Of a DNA stretch of 64,000 nt, positions 7,981-16,633 are shown one piece after another; position 1 is the first letter of the stretch, and every line of letters starts with the position of its first letter. Made by a program: the position numbers and the translations under genes. This DNA comes from Pseudolysinimonas sp051954455. Lineage in GTDB: Bacteria; Actinomycetota; Actinomycetes; Actinomycetales; Microbacteriaceae. The notes below the pieces were generated by a model. It was not told where the DNA came from. It searched no databases and saw only the letters and a program-made list of their open reading frames with translations. The stretch lies in assembly GCF_051954455.1 (NCBI RefSeq), contig NZ_JBQCHS010000034.1, positions 54,974 to 118,973 of the forward strand, in the 5' to 3' direction.

Positions 7981-8967
7981 GTGAGGGTGACGGTGCTGGC
8001 GGGCGGAGTCGGCGGTTCGAGGTTCCTGAAGGGCGTGCGCGCGGCGCTGCGCGACGGCGAGCCGTCGGAGATCACGGCCGTCGTGAACACCGGCGACGAC
8101 ATGTGGCTGGCGGGCCTGCGGATTGCGCCGGACCTCGACACGATCGCCTACGCGCTCGCGGGCGTGAACGACGAGGAGCGCGGCTGGGGCCGGGCCGGGG
8201 AGACGATGCGGGTCTCCGAGGAGCTGGCGGCGTTCGGCGTCGGCTGGCCGTGGTTCACCCTCGGCGACCTGGACCTCGGCACCCACATCGCCCGCACGGC
8301 GTTCCTCCACGACGGCCTGCCGCTCAGCGAGGCGACGCGGCGGATCACCGCCCGCTGGCCGCTCGGGGCCGGCGCCGCGTCGATCGAGCTGCTGCCGGCG
8401 ACCGACGACGAGGTCGAGACCCACGTCGTGACCGACGACGGCGAGCTGCACTTCGAGGAGTGGTGGACGCGGCTCCGCGCCGCGGCGCCGGCGCGCGCGT
8501 TCGTGCAGACCGGCGTCGAGGCGTCGCGGCCGGCGCCCGGCGTGCTGGAGGCGATCCGCGACGCGGACGTCGTGCTGCTCGCCCCGTCGAACCCGGTCGT
8601 CTCGATCGGCACGATCCTCGGCATCCCCGGCATCCGCGACGCGGTGGCGACGACCCCTGCGCCCGTGATCGGCGTCGCCGGGATCATCGGCGGCGCGGTC
8701 GTGCGCGGCATGGCCGACGCCTGCCTCAGCGCGATCGGCGTCGCGACCGACGCGGCGGCGGTGGCCCGGCACTACGGCCCGCGCTCGGCCGGCGGGCTCC
8801 TCGACGGCTGGCTCGTCGACGAGGTGGACGCGGCGTCGGCCGCCGGGCTCGAGGCGGACGGCATCCGCACCCGGGCGCTCCCCCTGCGGATGCGCGACGA
8901 TGCGTCGTCGGTCGCGATCGTCCGCGCGGCCCTGGGACTGGCGGCGAGCGGGTCGACCCGAGGATGA
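7981..8967 (+). CDS. cofD: 2-phospho-L-lactate transferase (CofD/FbiA family)
   Basis: Enzyme of coenzyme F420 biosynthesis that transfers the phospholactyl (or phosphoenolpyruvyl) moiety from the activated guanosine diphosphate donor to the deazaflavin Fo, giving F420-0 or its dehydro form. The 328-residue protein starts VTVLAGGVGGSRFLKGV-like, the nucleotide-binding loop of the family, and contains VVNTGDDMWLAGLRIAPDLD, the highly conserved Fo-site segment, and LAPSNPVVSIGTIL. The GTG start at 7981 gives the family N-terminus exactly. It is followed by an ATGA overlap with a GNAT gene. The other side-chain genes cofC and cofE are nearby but not in one operon. Confidence 0.93.
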   Translation: MRVTVLAGGVGGSRFLKGVRAALRDGEPSEITAVVNTGDDMWLAGLRIAPDLDTIAYALAGVNDEERGWGRAGETMRVSEELAAFGVGWPWFTLGDLDLGTHIARTAFLHDGLPLSEATRRITARWPLGAGAASIELLPATDDEVETHVVTDDGELHFEEWWTRLRAAAPARAFVQTGVEASRPAPGVLEAIRDADVVLLAPSNPVVSIGTILGIPGIRDAVATTPAPVIGVAGIIGGAVVRGMADACLSAIGVATDAAAVARHYGPRSAGGLLDGWLVDEVDAASAAGLEADGIRTRALPLRMRDDASSVAIVRAALGLAASGSTRG

Positions 8968-9539
8968 CGGACCCGGTCGTGCTCCGGGAGGACGACCCGC
9001 GGACGACGGATCTGCTCGCCCACGGCTGGCGGGTGGTCGCGCGCTCGTGGGGCGCGCACGCCGTCGTGGACGGCGCGCTCGTCGAGCGGCTCCGTGCGCT
9101 CCTGAGCGCCTCGACCGCGGCGATCGACGAGCTCGGCCGGCAGCACGACGACGCGATCGCGGCGCTCGACGAGATCACCCGTGGCGACTACCCGCAGTCG
9201 GCGGCGACGCCGCACCCGGCCATCCACCGAGCGGCCATCGCCTCCCTGCGGGTCCGCGGTGTCCGCATCACCGGGGCGACCGAGGGCGACCGCGTCGTCG
9301 CGATGACGGCGATGCGACGGCTCGGCGACGCGGCCGAGACCGAGTTCACCGCCGTCGCGCCGGACCGGCGGCGACGCGGGCTCGCGGTCGCGGTCAAGGC
9401 CGCGGCCATGCTGGCGGCGATCGACGACGGTGCCGTCCGCCTCGGCACCGGGGGATCCGCGCTGAACGAGGCGAGCATCCGCATGAACGAGCGCTGCGGC
9501 TACGCGCTCGACGAGCGCTGGGTGACGCTCGAGCGCTGA
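8964..9539 (+). CDS. GNAT family N-acetyltransferase
   Basis: A 191-residue acetyltransferase. The acetyl-CoA-binding region reads VAPDRRRRGLAVAVKAAAM, followed by the conserved Asn/Glu pattern GSALNEASIRMNERCGY that is typical of actinobacterial GNATs acting on small molecules. It starts within the cofD stop codon, so it is cotranslated with an F420 gene; whether that has meaning for F420 or is just operon packing is unknown. It converges on cofC. Confidence 0.82.
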   Translation: MTDPVVLREDDPRTTDLLAHGWRVVARSWGAHAVVDGALVERLRALLSASTAAIDELGRQHDDAIAALDEITRGDYPQSAATPHPAIHRAAIASLRVRGVRITGATEGDRVVAMTAMRRLGDAAETEFTAVAPDRRRRGLAVAVKAAAMLAAIDDGAVRLGTGGSALNEASIRMNERCGYALDERWVTLER

Positions 9540-9556
9540 GAGACCCGGCCGGCGGT

Positions 9557-10135
9557 CTACGCGGCGGCCGCCGCCAGCTCCGCCGCCGTCCGCGGGCCGA
9601 GGCCGGCGGTCGCGGCGAGCTGCTCGGGGGTGTCGACGTCGAGGGGCACGGTGCTGCCCGCCGGCAGCACGAGCTCGGCGAGCGCGAGCTCCCGGTGCCG
9701 GCGGGCGGACTCCGGGCCGAACGCGTGCCGCAGCTCGATGCCCGCCTGCGCGGTCACGAGCGTCGTGCCGGTGCCCTCGCGGTCGGCGACGAACCCGGTC
9801 GGGACCGCTGCGGCGCGACGCAGGGCCTCCTCGAGGTCCTCGGGGCGGAGCGCCGGCAGGTCGCCCAGCAGCACCGCGCGGGGCGCGTCGTGGCCGGCCG
9901 TCGCGAGCCCTGTGGCGATCGCGGCGCGCAGTCCGCGCGGGGCGACCTCGGCGACGATCTCGGCCTCCGTCGCGAGGGTGCGATCCGAGGTGACGACGAG
10001 CACGCGGCCGACGCGGGGCGTCGCGAGCGCGGCGTCGATCGTGTCGAGCGCGATCGCGCGGACGAGGCCCGGCTCCGCGCCGAGTCGCGACTTGCCGATG
10101 TCGGCGGGCTTCACCGGGACGATGAGGGTCCACAC
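9557..10135 (-). CDS. cofC: 2-phospho-L-lactate guanylyltransferase
   Basis: Nucleotidyltransferase that activates 2-phospholactate or phosphoenolpyruvate with GTP to make the donor used by CofD. The 192-residue protein begins VWTLIVPVKP with the Lys pair of KPADIGKSRL, has LLGDLPALRPEDLEEALR with the metal-binding Asp, and FGPESARRHRELA plus LDVDTPEQLAA towards the C-terminus, all hallmarks of CofC. The GTG start at 10135 is supported by a -10 box TACGCT seven bases upstream, so the transcript is probably leaderless. It is on the opposite strand from cofD, which is unusual for a pathway pair. Confidence 0.92.
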   Translation of the reverse strand: MWTLIVPVKPADIGKSRLGAEPGLVRAIALDTIDAALATPRVGRVLVVTSDRTLATEAEIVAEVAPRGLRAAIATGLATAGHDAPRAVLLGDLPALRPEDLEEALRRAAAVPTGFVADREGTGTTLVTAQAGIELRHAFGPESARRHRELALAELVLPAGSTVPLDVDTPEQLAATAGLGPRTAAELAAAAA

Positions 10136-10142
10136 GCGCACG

Positions 10143-10148
10143 AGCGTA
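10143..10148 (-). promoter_or_regulatory. -10 box TACGCT of cofC
   Basis: Read on the minus strand, TACGCT at 10148-10143 lies seven bases before the cofC GTG, the spacing of a leaderless promoter. It is back to back with the TACGCT box of the ABC cassette at 10171, giving a divergent control region of about 150 bases. Confidence 0.45.
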
Positions 10149-10170
10149 CGCACTCGGCGGCGCGGCTCGC

Positions 10171-10285
10171 TACGCTGGAGCCGGTCCTCCGGCGGGTCTC
10201 GCCGGGTGCACGGGGGCGCTCTGCCCCGGTCCGGCCCTCCCGCGTCTCGCGCGGTCCGCGTCCGCATCTCGTCACCCGGAGACCC
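10171..10285 (+). promoter_or_regulatory. promoter and GC-rich leader of the F420-0 ABC cassette
   Basis: A -10 box TACGCT at 10171-10176 would start transcription near 10183 and leave a leader of about 100 bases, very G/C-rich and able to form several hairpins, for example GGGGGC...GCCCC around 10213-10228. I compared it by eye with the cobalamin, TPP and FMN riboswitch cores and found no match. The ribosome binding site is GGAG directly before GACCC-ATG. Confidence 0.35.
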
Positions 10286-11263
10286 ATGCGCATCCGTCCG
10301 CTGCCCCTCCTCGCCGCCGTCGCCGCGGTCGGCCTCCTCGCCGGCTGCTCGAGCGCGGCCGCCGCGCCGCCCACCGCCTCGGCGAGCGCCGAGCACCTGA
10401 GCCTCACCAACTGCGATACCACCGTGACGTTCGACCACCCCCCGCAGCGGGTCGTCGCGATCAAGTCGACCTCGACGGAGATGATGCTCGCGCTCGGCGT
10501 CGGCGACCGGATCGTCGGCACCGCCTACCAGGACGGTCCGGTGCCGGCGCGATGGTCCGCCGCCATGAAGACGGTGCCCTCGCTCTCCGACTTCATGCCG
10601 AGCGAGGAATCGGTGCTCGCGAAGAAGCCCGACCTCGTCTACTCCGGGTGGGAGTCGGCGTTCTCCGCCGACCAGGCCGGCACGCGCTCCGAGCTGGCGG
10701 GCCTCGGCGTGGCCAGCTACGTGCAGCCGGCCGCGTGCCGCTCCACGCCGGTCGCGAAGCTGAGCTTCTCCGAGGTATTCCGCGAGATCCGCGAGGCGGG
10801 CCGCATCTTCGGCGTCGAGTCGACCGCCGATCGTCTCGTCGCGCGGCAGCGGGCCGAGCTCGCCGCGATCCCGCGCGACTCCCGCGGCCTCACGGCGCTC
10901 TGGTACTCCTCCGGCGACGACACGCCCTACGTCGGCGGCGGCACCGGCGCCCCCGAGCTCGTGCTCGAGACGGCGGGCCTGCGCAACGTGGCGGCCGATC
11001 AGAAGCAGACCTGGACCACGCTCGGCTGGGAGTCGGTGGTCGCCGACGACCCGGACGTGATCGTCCTCGTCGACGCCGACTGGAACACCGCGGCCGCCAA
11101 GATCGCCAAGCTCGAGAGCGACCCGGCGACCGCCGCGCTGCCCGCGGTGAAGAACCACCGGTACATCACGATCCCGTTCCCCGAGGGCGAGGCGGGCGTC
11201 CGCAGTGTCGACGCCGCCGCCTCCGTCGCGGCGCAGCTGCAGAAGCTGAACCTCGCGAAGTGA
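10286..11263 (+). CDS. ABC transporter substrate-binding lipoprotein, proposed F420-0 binding
   Basis: Secreted lipoprotein of 325 residues: basic start MRIRPL, hydrophobic core and lipobox LLAGC with the lipidated Cys at about residue 19. The body is a cluster A-2 (FecB/BtuF-like) binding protein with VVAIKSTSTEMMLALGVGDRIVG and a second lobe from about residue 190. On general grounds this fold takes up iron chelates, haem or cobalamin, but the cassette order binding protein-permease-ATPase beside cofC, cofD and (further on) cofE matches the actinobacterial set that TIGRFAM model builders proposed as an F420-0 importer. The substrate has not been shown experimentally to my knowledge. The gene overlaps the permease start by GTGA. 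Confidence 0.85.
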   Translation: MRIRPLPLLAAVAAVGLLAGCSSAAAAPPTASASAEHLSLTNCDTTVTFDHPPQRVVAIKSTSTEMMLALGVGDRIVGTAYQDGPVPARWSAAMKTVPSLSDFMPSEESVLAKKPDLVYSGWESAFSADQAGTRSELAGLGVASYVQPAACRSTPVAKLSFSEVFREIREAGRIFGVESTADRLVARQRAELAAIPRDSRGLTALWYSSGDDTPYVGGGTGAPELVLETAGLRNVAADQKQTWTTLGWESVVADDPDVIVLVDADWNTAAAKIAKLESDPATAALPAVKNHRYITIPFPEGEAGVRSVDAAASVAAQLQKLNLAK

Positions 11264-12267
11264 GCGCACGCGCGGTCGTCGCGGCGGTGGTGCTCGGCGC
11301 GCTGCTGCTGGCGTCGATCGCGGTCGCGACGACGATCGGCTCGTCGGGGCTCGCGATCGGCGAGGTCGCGCGCTCCGTGCTCGCGCATCTCGGGATCGGG
11401 CGCAGCCCCCTCGGCGCGCTCGACGACGGGATCGTGTGGCAGCTCCGTCTCCCCCGCGTGCTGACGGCCGCGGCGGTCGGCGCCGGTCTGGCGCTCGTCG
11501 GCGCGATCATGCAGGCCCTCACCGCCAACCAGCTCGCCGACCCGTACCTGCTCGGCCTGTCGTCGGGGGCGTCGTTCGGCGCGGTGAGCGTGCTGCTGCT
11601 CGGGGTGTCGCTCCTGCTGCCGCTCGCGGCGTTCCTCGGCGCCCTGGCGGCCCTCGCCATCACCCTCGGGCTGGCGGGCGCGCTCGGCCGGCTCACGCCG
11701 AGCCGGACCGTGCTGGCGGGGGTCGCGGTCTCCGCGCTCGGGAGCGCGCTCACGAGCTTCGTCGTCTTCTGGACCGCGCGCGGCGACGCCTACCAGGACG
11801 TGCTCAACTGGCTGCTCGGCTCGCTCGCCGGGGCGCGCTGGCCGCAGGTCGCGATCGCGGTCGGCGGGATCGTCGTCATCGGCATCCCGCTCATGACGAC
11901 CGGCCGGGTGCTCGACGCGTTCGCGTTCGGCGACCGGATGGCCGCGTCGCTCGGCGTGAACGTGACGGGCGCACGCTGGGGGCTGCTCGGCTCGACGGCC
12001 GTGCTGACCGGCGTCCTGGTGAGCGTGAGCGGCTCGATCGGCTTCGTCGGACTCGTGCTCCCCCACGCCGTGCGCCTCATCGCCGGACCGCGGCACCGCG
12101 TGCTCCTGCCGCTCTCCGCGCTCGTCGGGGCGATCTACCTGGTCTGGGCCGACACGGCCGCGCGCACCGTGCTCGCCCCCCGGGAGCTGCCCGTCGGCAT
12201 CGTGACGGCGCTCATCGGGGCGCCGGTGTTCGCGATCCTGCTGGCGCGGCGGAAGGCGCAGTCGTGA
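11260..12267 (+). CDS. FecCD-type ABC permease, proposed F420-0 importer
   Basis: A 335-residue inner-membrane permease with about ten hydrophobic segments, of the FecCD/BtuC family. Recognisable stretches are WQLRLPRVLTAAAVGAGLAL, the family signature AIMQALTANQLADPYLLGLSSG, and GFVGLVLPHAVRLIAGPRHR, which contains the loop contacting the ATPase. It starts with a GTG inside the stop of the binding-protein gene and ends in a GTGA overlap with the ATPase gene, so the three are a tight operon. Confidence 0.9.
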   Translation: MSARAVVAAVVLGALLLASIAVATTIGSSGLAIGEVARSVLAHLGIGRSPLGALDDGIVWQLRLPRVLTAAAVGAGLALVGAIMQALTANQLADPYLLGLSSGASFGAVSVLLLGVSLLLPLAAFLGALAALAITLGLAGALGRLTPSRTVLAGVAVSALGSALTSFVVFWTARGDAYQDVLNWLLGSLAGARWPQVAIAVGGIVVIGIPLMTTGRVLDAFAFGDRMAASLGVNVTGARWGLLGSTAVLTGVLVSVSGSIGFVGLVLPHAVRLIAGPRHRVLLPLSALVGAIYLVWADTAARTVLAPRELPVGIVTALIGAPVFAILLARRKAQS

Positions 12268-13058
12268 CGGGCGGGTCGGCGACCGGTCTCGAGGTCGAGG
12301 GGCTCGTCGTGCGGGCGGGGCGGCACGAGCTCGTGCACGGGGCCGCGTTCAGCGCACCGCGGGCGGCGGTCACCGCGATCCTCGGGCCGAACGGCGCCGG
12401 CAAGTCGACGATCCTCCGTGCGATCGCGGGAGTGGAGAAGCCGTCCGCCGGCGCGATCCGGTTCCGGGGCGACGACCTGCGATCGCTCGGTCGCCGCGAG
12501 CGGGCGCAGCGCGTCGCGTTCGTGGAGCAGGACGCGACCACCGACCTCCCGCTCGACGTGCACGACGTGGTCTCCCTCGGCCGTACCCCGTACGAGCCGC
12601 GCTGGGGCGGGCGCGACCCGAACGCCGCGACGGCGATCGACGGGGCGCTCGCCGCGGCGCGCGTCGAGGCGTTCGCCGAGCGCCGGTTCGCCTCGCTCTC
12701 GGGCGGCGAGCGGCAGCGCGTCATGCTCGCTCGGGCGCTGGCGCAGCAACCGCGGCTCCTGCTCCTCGACGAGCCGACCAACCACCTCGACGTGGCCGCA
12801 CAGTTCGAACTGCTCGCGCTCCTCCGCGAACATGCCGATCGGGGCATGACCGTCGTGACGGCGCTGCACGATCTCACCCTCGCGGCCGATCAGGCGGATG
12901 CCGTGGTCGTCATCGCGAGCGGCCGGGTCGTCGCGAACGGCCCGGCCCGCGAGACCCTGACCTCGGAGCTGATCCGCGAGGTCTACAGGGTCACGGCCAG
13001 GTGGACCGAGAACCCGGTGACCGGGCGGCCGATGCTGGTCCTGGGGCGCCGGGCCTGA
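12264..13058 (+). CDS. ABC importer ATP-binding subunit, proposed F420-0 importer
   Basis: A 264-residue ATPase of the FepC/BtuD type. Walker A reads GPNGAGKSTILRAIAG, the Q-loop EQDATTDLPL, the signature LSGGERQRVMLARALAQQP, Walker B LLLLDEPTNHLDV and the switch His ALHDLTLAADQAD. It pairs with the two preceding genes. Its stop is separated by 13 bases from the convergent transglutaminase gene. Confidence 0.92.
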   Translation: MTGGSATGLEVEGLVVRAGRHELVHGAAFSAPRAAVTAILGPNGAGKSTILRAIAGVEKPSAGAIRFRGDDLRSLGRRERAQRVAFVEQDATTDLPLDVHDVVSLGRTPYEPRWGGRDPNAATAIDGALAAARVEAFAERRFASLSGGERQRVMLARALAQQPRLLLLDEPTNHLDVAAQFELLALLREHADRGMTVVTALHDLTLAADQADAVVVIASGRVVANGPARETLTSELIREVYRVTARWTENPVTGRPMLVLGRRA

Positions 13059-13071
13059 GTCGAGCCCGTTC

Positions 13072-15333
13072 TCACTCGTCGGAGTGACCGGGAAGCCGCG
13101 CGAACAGCGAGGCCGGCAGCAGGACGGCGCGCACGGCGTCGCGCCCGCGGCTCGTCGCCGCGATCGAGCGGCGCACGGCGCGCAGCTCGTCCAGGGAGAT
13201 CGGGCGGGGCGTCCGGGCGTACGCGCTCTGCTCGACATGGCCGCAGAGCTCGCCGATCGCGTCGCGCGACGCGGGCAGCACGGTCACGAGCCGCTCCGCG
13301 AAGTCGCGCGCGGTCTCCGACTCCGGGGCCATCCAGCCGTGGTCGCGCGCGGTGTCGCGCACCTCCGCCCACGCGTTCGCGGCCGGATCCCGCCCCCGGG
13401 CGATGGCCCGCTCGCGTCGCGCGCGGACCAGGCGACGGGTCGTGAACGGGCCGAGCACCAGCGCGACGATGACGACGAGGACGCCGAGCCCGATCCAGGG
13501 GGCCGGGCCGGCACCCCGCGCCGCGGAGGCGTCGCCCGCGGTCGCCGCGCCGGAGGCCACCGAGGTCGGGTCGTTGAGCTCCTTGCCGCCCGTGCTCGCG
13601 GTCGGGTTCGGCGCGGTGGTCTGCTCGCCGCCCGTCGCGCCCTGGGCGATCGCATCGTCGACCGCCGCGGGCTGCGAGTAGACGGGCAGCTCCCCCCGGC
13701 CGGGCGTCGGCTCGAAACGCAGCCACCCGATGCCGGAGAAGTAGAGCTCCGGCCACGCGTGCAGGTCGTGCGAACTCACCGTGTAGACGGACTTGCCGTC
13801 GACGGTCGTCGGCGAGCCGGGCTGGAATCCGACCACCATGCGCGCCGGGATGCCGAGCGTGCGCGCCATGACCGCCATCGACGAGGCGAAGTGCACGCAG
13901 TAGCCCTCCTTCTTGCGGAGGAACTCGGCGATGATCTGCGCCCCGGTGCCGTCGTAGCCCTGCTCGACCGGCGCGGTCTCCGAGTAGGTGAAGCCTCCGG
14001 TGCTCTGGAACCAGTTCTGCAGCGCGAGCGCCTTGTCGTACTCCGTCGTCGCGCCCGAGGTCACCTCCGTGGCGGTCTGCGCGATCACAGCCGGCATGCC
14101 GGGCGGCAGGGAGAGGTCGCCGACCCGCTGCGCCTCGGCCAGGTCGGAGGCGCGCAGCTGCGTGAGGTCGGGCTGCACGTCGACGAAGCCGACGCGGTAC
14201 TTCTGGCCGCCGGCGCTCGTGTCCTGGCTGCGCACCGACAGGCCGCCGTCGACGTAGCGCCAGTCGCCCTGGAGCCCGCTGACCCGGGAGGCGGGGTACG
14301 GCACCGGCAGCCATCGGCCGGTCACGCCCCCCACCCGCACGTCGGCGGTGAGCGAGGTGCGCTCGACGACCGGGAGCAGCCCCGCCGGGGCCGGGAACCG
14401 GTTCACCGTGTTCTGTCGCGGCGGCGCGACGTCGGAGGGCGACCACTGCCGCCCGTCGAAGCGGTCGAGCGTCGCGAGCCGCAGGTACACCGCCTCGCCC
14501 GAGCTGGTGGAGTAGGTGAGCGCGGTCACCGCCGTCCCGCGCCGCAGATCGTCGCCGAGGTTGACGAGCGGGTTGATGGCGCCGTCGATGCCGGTTCCGC
14601 CGGTCTGCTCCGCGGGGGTCACCGCGGGCAGCAGGCTGGGGATCACGAGGGATCCGAGCACGACGGCCGCGGCGGTCGCGAGCGTCGAGGGCAGCGCCGC
14701 GATCCGGCTCCCCCGCCGGATCAGCGCGAGGTAGAGCACGGCGGTCACGACGTACCAGAGCGCGTCGGCGACGCCGGCCCGCACCGCGACGGGCACCGCG
14801 AGGAGCGCGAGGAGCGGGATCGCGGTGAGCGCCGGGGCGCGTCGCAGCACGAGGTCGCCGAACAGTGCGCACCCCGCGACGAGGAGCGCGAGCAGGAAGA
14901 CGATCCCGAGCTCCGGTGTCGCGGGCAGCGCCTGCTCGGCGATCGACAGCCAGGCCAGGTCGGCGAGTCGGCCGAACCGGCCGATGACGTCCGGGGTCGG
15001 GATGACGCCGAGCAGCGCCTTGTCGGCCGCGTATCCGGCGGTGAGGCCGAGCAGCGCGACCGCCGCGGCGACGACCGTCGGCAGCCAGGCGGGGCGCGCG
15101 ATCCTCCGGGTGATCGTCGCGCTGGCGAGCACGAGCACCACGAACACCGCCCCGGCCGCGAACCACGACAGGTCCTGCAGGAGGGGGTGGAGCCCGGCGT
15201 AGGCGCTCAGGAGCGCGAGCCCGAACAGGACGGTCGCGGTGAGCTCGCCGCGGGGGCGCGCGGGACGACGGCGGCGCTGCGTCGGGGCGCGCCTCGGATC
15301 GGAGAGCGGCCGCCGGGTCTCAGTGAGCGCCAT
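13072..15333 (-). CDS. TgpA-type membrane transglutaminase-like protein (catalytic residues intact)
   Basis: A 753-residue membrane protein with the DUF3488/TgpA_N arrangement: six hydrophobic segments in the first 220 residues, a long extracytoplasmic region, a transglutaminase-like domain at about 455-560, one more membrane span near 620-640 and a cytoplasmic DUF4129-like tail. The putative catalytic Cys is in GYCVHFASSMAVMARTLGIP (near 480) and the His in SSHDLHAWPELYF (near 523), followed by WLRFEPTPG. Such proteins are thought to modify or degrade envelope proteins; the substrate is unknown. It is the last gene of the MoxR-DUF58-TgpA operon, overlapping the DUF58 gene by 14 bases. Compare the paralogue at 45.9-48.4 kb, which has lost both residues. 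Confidence 0.9.
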   Translation of the reverse strand: MALTETRRPLSDPRRAPTQRRRRPARPRGELTATVLFGLALLSAYAGLHPLLQDLSWFAAGAVFVVLVLASATITRRIARPAWLPTVVAAAVALLGLTAGYAADKALLGVIPTPDVIGRFGRLADLAWLSIAEQALPATPELGIVFLLALLVAGCALFGDLVLRRAPALTAIPLLALLAVPVAVRAGVADALWYVVTAVLYLALIRRGSRIAALPSTLATAAAVVLGSLVIPSLLPAVTPAEQTGGTGIDGAINPLVNLGDDLRRGTAVTALTYSTSSGEAVYLRLATLDRFDGRQWSPSDVAPPRQNTVNRFPAPAGLLPVVERTSLTADVRVGGVTGRWLPVPYPASRVSGLQGDWRYVDGGLSVRSQDTSAGGQKYRVGFVDVQPDLTQLRASDLAEAQRVGDLSLPPGMPAVIAQTATEVTSGATTEYDKALALQNWFQSTGGFTYSETAPVEQGYDGTGAQIIAEFLRKKEGYCVHFASSMAVMARTLGIPARMVVGFQPGSPTTVDGKSVYTVSSHDLHAWPELYFSGIGWLRFEPTPGRGELPVYSQPAAVDDAIAQGATGGEQTTAPNPTASTGGKELNDPTSVASGAATAGDASAARGAGPAPWIGLGVLVVIVALVLGPFTTRRLVRARRERAIARGRDPAANAWAEVRDTARDHGWMAPESETARDFAERLVTVLPASRDAIGELCGHVEQSAYARTPRPISLDELRAVRRSIAATSRGRDAVRAVLLPASLFARLPGHSDE

Positions 15334-16633
15334 GCGTCGCCTCCGTCACGGCCGAGATCGCGCGCCACGCATCGCCCGGCTCCGCGCCCGCGGCGACGGG
15401 CACGACCGTCCACCCGGCGTCGGCGAGGCGATCGAGCACCTCCTCGCGGGCGTCGACCGTGAACGCGACCGCGAGGTCGGCGCCACGGCGACGGCGCAGC
15501 AGCCACTCGATCGTGGCATCCTCCGGGTCGCCGACGAGGGCGAACAGCGGGCCGCTCGTGTCGGGGACGGCGCCGGCGAGCTCGGCGACCGGACGCTCGA
15601 GCAGCCGGACCGCCGCGAGACTCGTCAGGAAGCCCTCGGCCCGGCGCCCGCCCTCCCAGCGCTCGCCGAGCGCGTCGATCTGCGGCAGCGCGGTCTCCTC
15701 GACCGTGACCTGGAACCCGTTCGCCTCCAGGTGCATGCCGAGCGAGGCGGTCATCCGCACGACCCACTCGAACGCCTCGGAGCTGCTCGACGAGTCCCAG
15801 GTCTCCCCGGCGTCCGGGCGCGCATCCGGATAGCCGCCGAGCCGCGTGTCGACGACGAGCCGGGCGTCGGGGTGGCTGCGATGCTCCTCCTGGCGCACCA
15901 TGAGCTCGCCGTGCCGCGCGGAGGCCCGCCAGTGCACACGGCGCAGCGCATCTCCCGGGCGGTACTCGCGAGTCGTCAGATCGTCGTCGTTGCCCGTCGC
16001 GCGCCGCTGCACGAGCTGCGCGGCGCCCTCACCGTCGGCGAGCACCGGGCCGCCCGACGGGAGATCGCCGACGGCAGGGATGACGACGAGCCGGTCCTGC
16101 ACCCCCACGGCCGCCACCGACGCCGCCATCCCGAACGGATCCTGGTTCTCGACGACGAGGGGCCCGATCCCATAGACGCCGCGACGCGGCGGGGCGAGCT
16201 CGTACTCGGCCGTCACGATCCGGGCCGCGGTCCCGGTCGCCGGGATGGGTCCCAGGCGATGGGGCGGCGCGGAGGCGGGCCACGGGATCGCGTCGTTCCA
16301 GACCAGGTCCGTGCTGGTCGTCGCGCCCGCGTTGCGGATCCGGATCCCGACCCGCACGGTGCCGCCCGCGGCGACCACCGGCGGCGAGAACACCCGGAGG
16401 ACCTCGAAGCGCGGGCGGCGCACCCGGGCGACGAACCGACCGACGAGCGGGAGCAGGATGCCGGCGACCCCGGCGACGAGGAACTCGGGTCGGCCGAGCG
16501 GGTAGGCCAGCACCGCGATGACGACGCCCAGCGCGAGCGTCACCCAGCCGCGGCCGGTGAAGCGCATCCGGGCGGTGCGCCGCAGCCCGCGGGGCGCGGG
16601 CGCGTCGGCGTCGTCCGGATCGCGTCGAGCCAT
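15320..16633 (-). CDS. DUF58 domain-containing membrane protein
   Basis: A 437-residue protein with two hydrophobic segments near residues 30-70 and a cytoplasmic DUF58 domain centred on REYRPGDALRRVHWRASARHGELMVR, the family signature (given here in parts: REYRPGD, RRVHWRASAR). DUF58 proteins form a three-gene module with MoxR ATPases and resemble von Willebrand A folds; they are believed to act with MoxR in maturing large or metal-dependent complexes. It begins at the moxR stop (ATG overlapping TGA by one base). Confidence 0.88.
   Translation of the reverse strand: MARRDPDDADAPAPRGLRRTARMRFTGRGWVTLALGVVIAVLAYPLGRPEFLVAGVAGILLPLVGRFVARVRRPRFEVLRVFSPPVVAAGGTVRVGIRIRNAGATTSTDLVWNDAIPWPASAPPHRLGPIPATGTAARIVTAEYELAPPRRGVYGIGPLVVENQDPFGMAASVAAVGVQDRLVVIPAVGDLPSGGPVLADGEGAAQLVQRRATGNDDDLTTREYRPGDALRRVHWRASARHGELMVRQEEHRSHPDARLVVDTRLGGYPDARPDAGETWDSSSSSEAFEWVVRMTASLGMHLEANGFQVTVEETALPQIDALGERWEGGRRAEGFLTSLAAVRLLERPVAELAGAVPDTSGPLFALVGDPEDATIEWLLRRRRGADLAVAFTVDAREEVLDRLADAGWTVVPVAAGAEPGDAWRAISAVTEATHGAH

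Noticed and set aside
10183..10285. Cobalamin, TPP or FMN riboswitch upstream of the FecCD-type cassette
   Set aside because: No conserved core sequences of these classes are visible in the 100-base leader, and the gene neighbourhood speaks for F420 rather than cobalamin. Kept only as a structured leader of unknown function.
10286..13058. Annotation of the ABC cassette as a siderophore or haem importer
   Set aside because: The fold is shared, but no siderophore, haem or iron-regulatory gene or iron box is nearby, whereas F420 genes flank it on both sides. The substrate remains unproven.
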